A DNA stretch of 64,000 nt from Williamsia maris (GTDB lineage Bacteria > Actinomycetota > Actinomycetes > Mycobacteriales > Mycobacteriaceae): NCBI RefSeq assembly GCF_024171815.1, contig NZ_JAMTCJ010000001.1, forward strand, positions 682,001 through 746,000, in the 5' to 3' direction. Each line of letters starts with the position of its first letter. Within the stretch, counting starts at the first letter, position 1. This document shows positions 62,675 through 64,000 of the stretch, one piece after another. A program made the translations under genes and the position numbers. Under the pieces are notes generated by a model. That model was not told the DNA's origin. It did no database searches and was given only the letters and a program-made list of their open reading frames with translations.

Positions 62675-62756
62675 GGTGTCTTCAAGGATGTCGGACCCCG
62701 GGATATTTCGCGAGGCGAGCAACCGGCGGCCGACGCGATATGAAAACGTAAAGATC

Positions 62757-63980
62757 GTGACCGATTCCGATCTGACCATGCGCCGCGCGACCGACGAGGA
62801 CTGGCCTGCCATCATCGCCGCAGATGCGCGCGCTTTCGCGTTCATCCATCCGCTCGACGACGAGGCCCAGGCCGACATCCGCAGCAAGCTGCGCGACTCC
62901 GACGTGGTGGTGGTCTACGACGAGTCCGGATCAGCCGGTCCGGTGCTCGCCGGTGTGGCGATGTTCTATCGGATGACGCTCACCCTGCCCGGCGGCGTAC
63001 GGACCGAACTCCCCGGACTGTCCTGGGTGTCGGTGGCGGCCACACATCGGCGACGCGGGATCCTGCGCCTGATGATCACCGAGCTCTTCGAGCAGTGGGA
63101 GCGCGAACAGAGCGCGTTCTCCATCCTCACCGCCAGCGAGGCGACCATCTACGAACGCTTCGGTTACGGTCCCGCCTGCTTCGAGGAGCAGGTGAGCATC
63201 GACCTCGCCAAGGCCGAACTGCGCGAACCCACCCCCGCCTACTCCCCGGTGCACTTCGCCGACGAGCAGCAGATCCGCGACATGGTCCCCGACCTGCACG
63301 ACCGCTGGGCGTCGATGAGTCCCGGAGCGATCGTCCGCTCCCGGGTGTGGTGGAACATGATCTTCGCCGACCGCGAGATGCTGCGCGAGGGCCGCAGCGC
63401 GTTGCACTATCTGATCCATCCCGACGGCTACGCCAGCTACCGCATCCACCGCGACGAGCGGTCCGCGGTCGCCGAGGTCTCGGAGTTCATCGCGGTCACC
63501 GATCAGGCGCACACCGACCTGTGGCGCGTCCTGCTCGGACTCGACCTCATCCCCCGCATCACCGCGTCGATGCCCGTCGACGATCCGCTGCCGATGAAGC
63601 TGACCAACCTGCGCGCGCCGACGGTGACCGCGATCTCGGACTCGATGTGGTTGCGCATCCTCGACGTCCCCGCGGCGCTCGAGGCCCGCACGTACTCCGA
63701 GGACGTCGACGCGGTCCTCGAGATCACCGACACGTTCCGCGACAGCGGCGGTCGGTTCGCGTTCACCGTGCGCGACGGCGCGGCGACGGTGTCGGAGACC
63801 GAGGAACCGGCGACGGTCCGGATGGACATCTCGGTGTTGAGCAGCATCTACCTCGGCGGGTACCGCGCCACCGAGTTCGCCGCGGCCGACCGCCTCTGGG
63901 CGTCCGACCACACCACCCTGTGCGAGCTGGACCAGGCCTTCCTCACCGACCGGAAGCCGTTCTCCGGCACGTTCTTCTAG
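62757..63980 (+). CDS. Eis-like GNAT N-acetyltransferase
   Basis: A 407-residue protein with the Eis architecture: two GNAT regions and a C-terminal SCP2-like domain. The acetyl-CoA loop reads VSVAATHRRRGILRLMITELFEQW (R/QxxGxG/A-like RRRGIL). Next is LTASEATIYERFGYGPACFEEQ, whose Tyr fits the catalytic acid of Eis. The chain ends GTFF; in mycobacterial Eis the terminal carboxylate acts as base. Eis acetylates aminoglycosides and other amines. GTG 62757 is the likely start; ATG 62778 is an alternative. In M. tuberculosis eis is a WhiB7 target, and a WhiB7-like gene lies at 824. Confidence 0.88.
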   Translation: MTDSDLTMRRATDEDWPAIIAADARAFAFIHPLDDEAQADIRSKLRDSDVVVVYDESGSAGPVLAGVAMFYRMTLTLPGGVRTELPGLSWVSVAATHRRRGILRLMITELFEQWEREQSAFSILTASEATIYERFGYGPACFEEQVSIDLAKAELREPTPAYSPVHFADEQQIRDMVPDLHDRWASMSPGAIVRSRVWWNMIFADREMLREGRSALHYLIHPDGYASYRIHRDERSAVAEVSEFIAVTDQAHTDLWRVLLGLDLIPRITASMPVDDPLPMKLTNLRAPTVTAISDSMWLRILDVPAALEARTYSEDVDAVLEITDTFRDSGGRFAFTVRDGAATVSETEEPATVRMDISVLSSIYLGGYRATEFAAADRLWASDHTTLCELDQAFLTDRKPFSGTFF

Positions 63981-64000
63981 ACGCGCACGTCCTGGTGGAC

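Overview
The window is 64 kb of a GC-rich actinobacterial chromosome. Gene content points to the order Mycobacteriales, and within it a Gordonia-like genus is the best guess, inferred from content only. Supporting genes are a WhiB factor with an AT-hook tail, the PrrA/PrrB two-component pair, SepH, AccD3 and an EchA6-like crotonase, LGFP-repeat secreted proteins, a hemophore-related protein, an MmpL-type exporter, a DUF222/HNH protein and an Eis-type acetyltransferase. As I recall the M. tuberculosis H37Rv map, many of these (Rv0881, Rv0882, sepH, serC, citA, gltA2, Rv0897c, prrAB, accD3, echA6) sit close together there as well, so this looks like a rearranged, expanded version of a conserved core neighbourhood. 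I see no tRNA, rRNA, insertion sequence, phage or CRISPR array.

Layout. 1-4.5 kb: partial aldo/keto reductase, WhiB7-like regulator, SWIM/SNF2 helicase. 4.7-8.4 kb: a two-gene heterodimeric ABC exporter. 8.5-9.9 kb: P450 plus 3Fe-4S ferredoxin. 10-11.3 kb: two tandem LGFP proteins. 11.4-16 kb: AccD3, an NCS1 permease, a small 2Fe-2S ferredoxin-like protein and EchA6. 16-19.4 kb: flavin monooxygenase, secreted lipase, TetR regulator. 19.5-22.7 kb: XRE regulator, membrane protein and ABC-2 exporter in one overlapping operon. 22.7-26.2 kb: NitT/TauT-type importer. 26.3-33 kb: secreted Pro/Gln-rich protein, DUF222/HNH protein, LldD2, MntH, photolyase. 33-38.4 kb: PrrAB, hemophore-like protein, and a gltA-FKBP-ROK kinase operon. 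38.4-42 kb: PfkB kinase and aldose epimerase, divergent from PxpB/PxpC. 42-46.7 kb: MpaB-type oxygenase, TetR, MmpL. 47-52.2 kb: PAP2 phosphatase, MFS, PdxH, CitA, THUMP-like methyltransferase. 52.3-55.4 kb: TetR-controlled ABC exporter. 55.6-64 kb: SerC, SepH, DUF6928-like protein, small membrane protein, FAD oxidoreductase, TrmH-type methyltransferase, MFS, Eis-like acetyltransferase.

How it works together. Housekeeping genes (two citrate synthases, serC, pdxH, sepH, photolyase, trmH-like) alternate with small, self-contained regulator-plus-transporter modules. Regulation is unusually readable. About fifteen genes have a -10-like hexamer 6-8 nt before the start codon, the pattern expected of leaderless mRNAs. 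Several regulators sit beside dyads that look like their operators. The clearest is a 20-bp ACTATG-N8-CATA[C/G]T site shared by the tetR gene at 43015 and the convergent mmpL gene at 46653. The oddest non-coding element is a 22-bp tandem repeat present as two separate arrays 3.9 kb apart (641-728 and 4586-4695).
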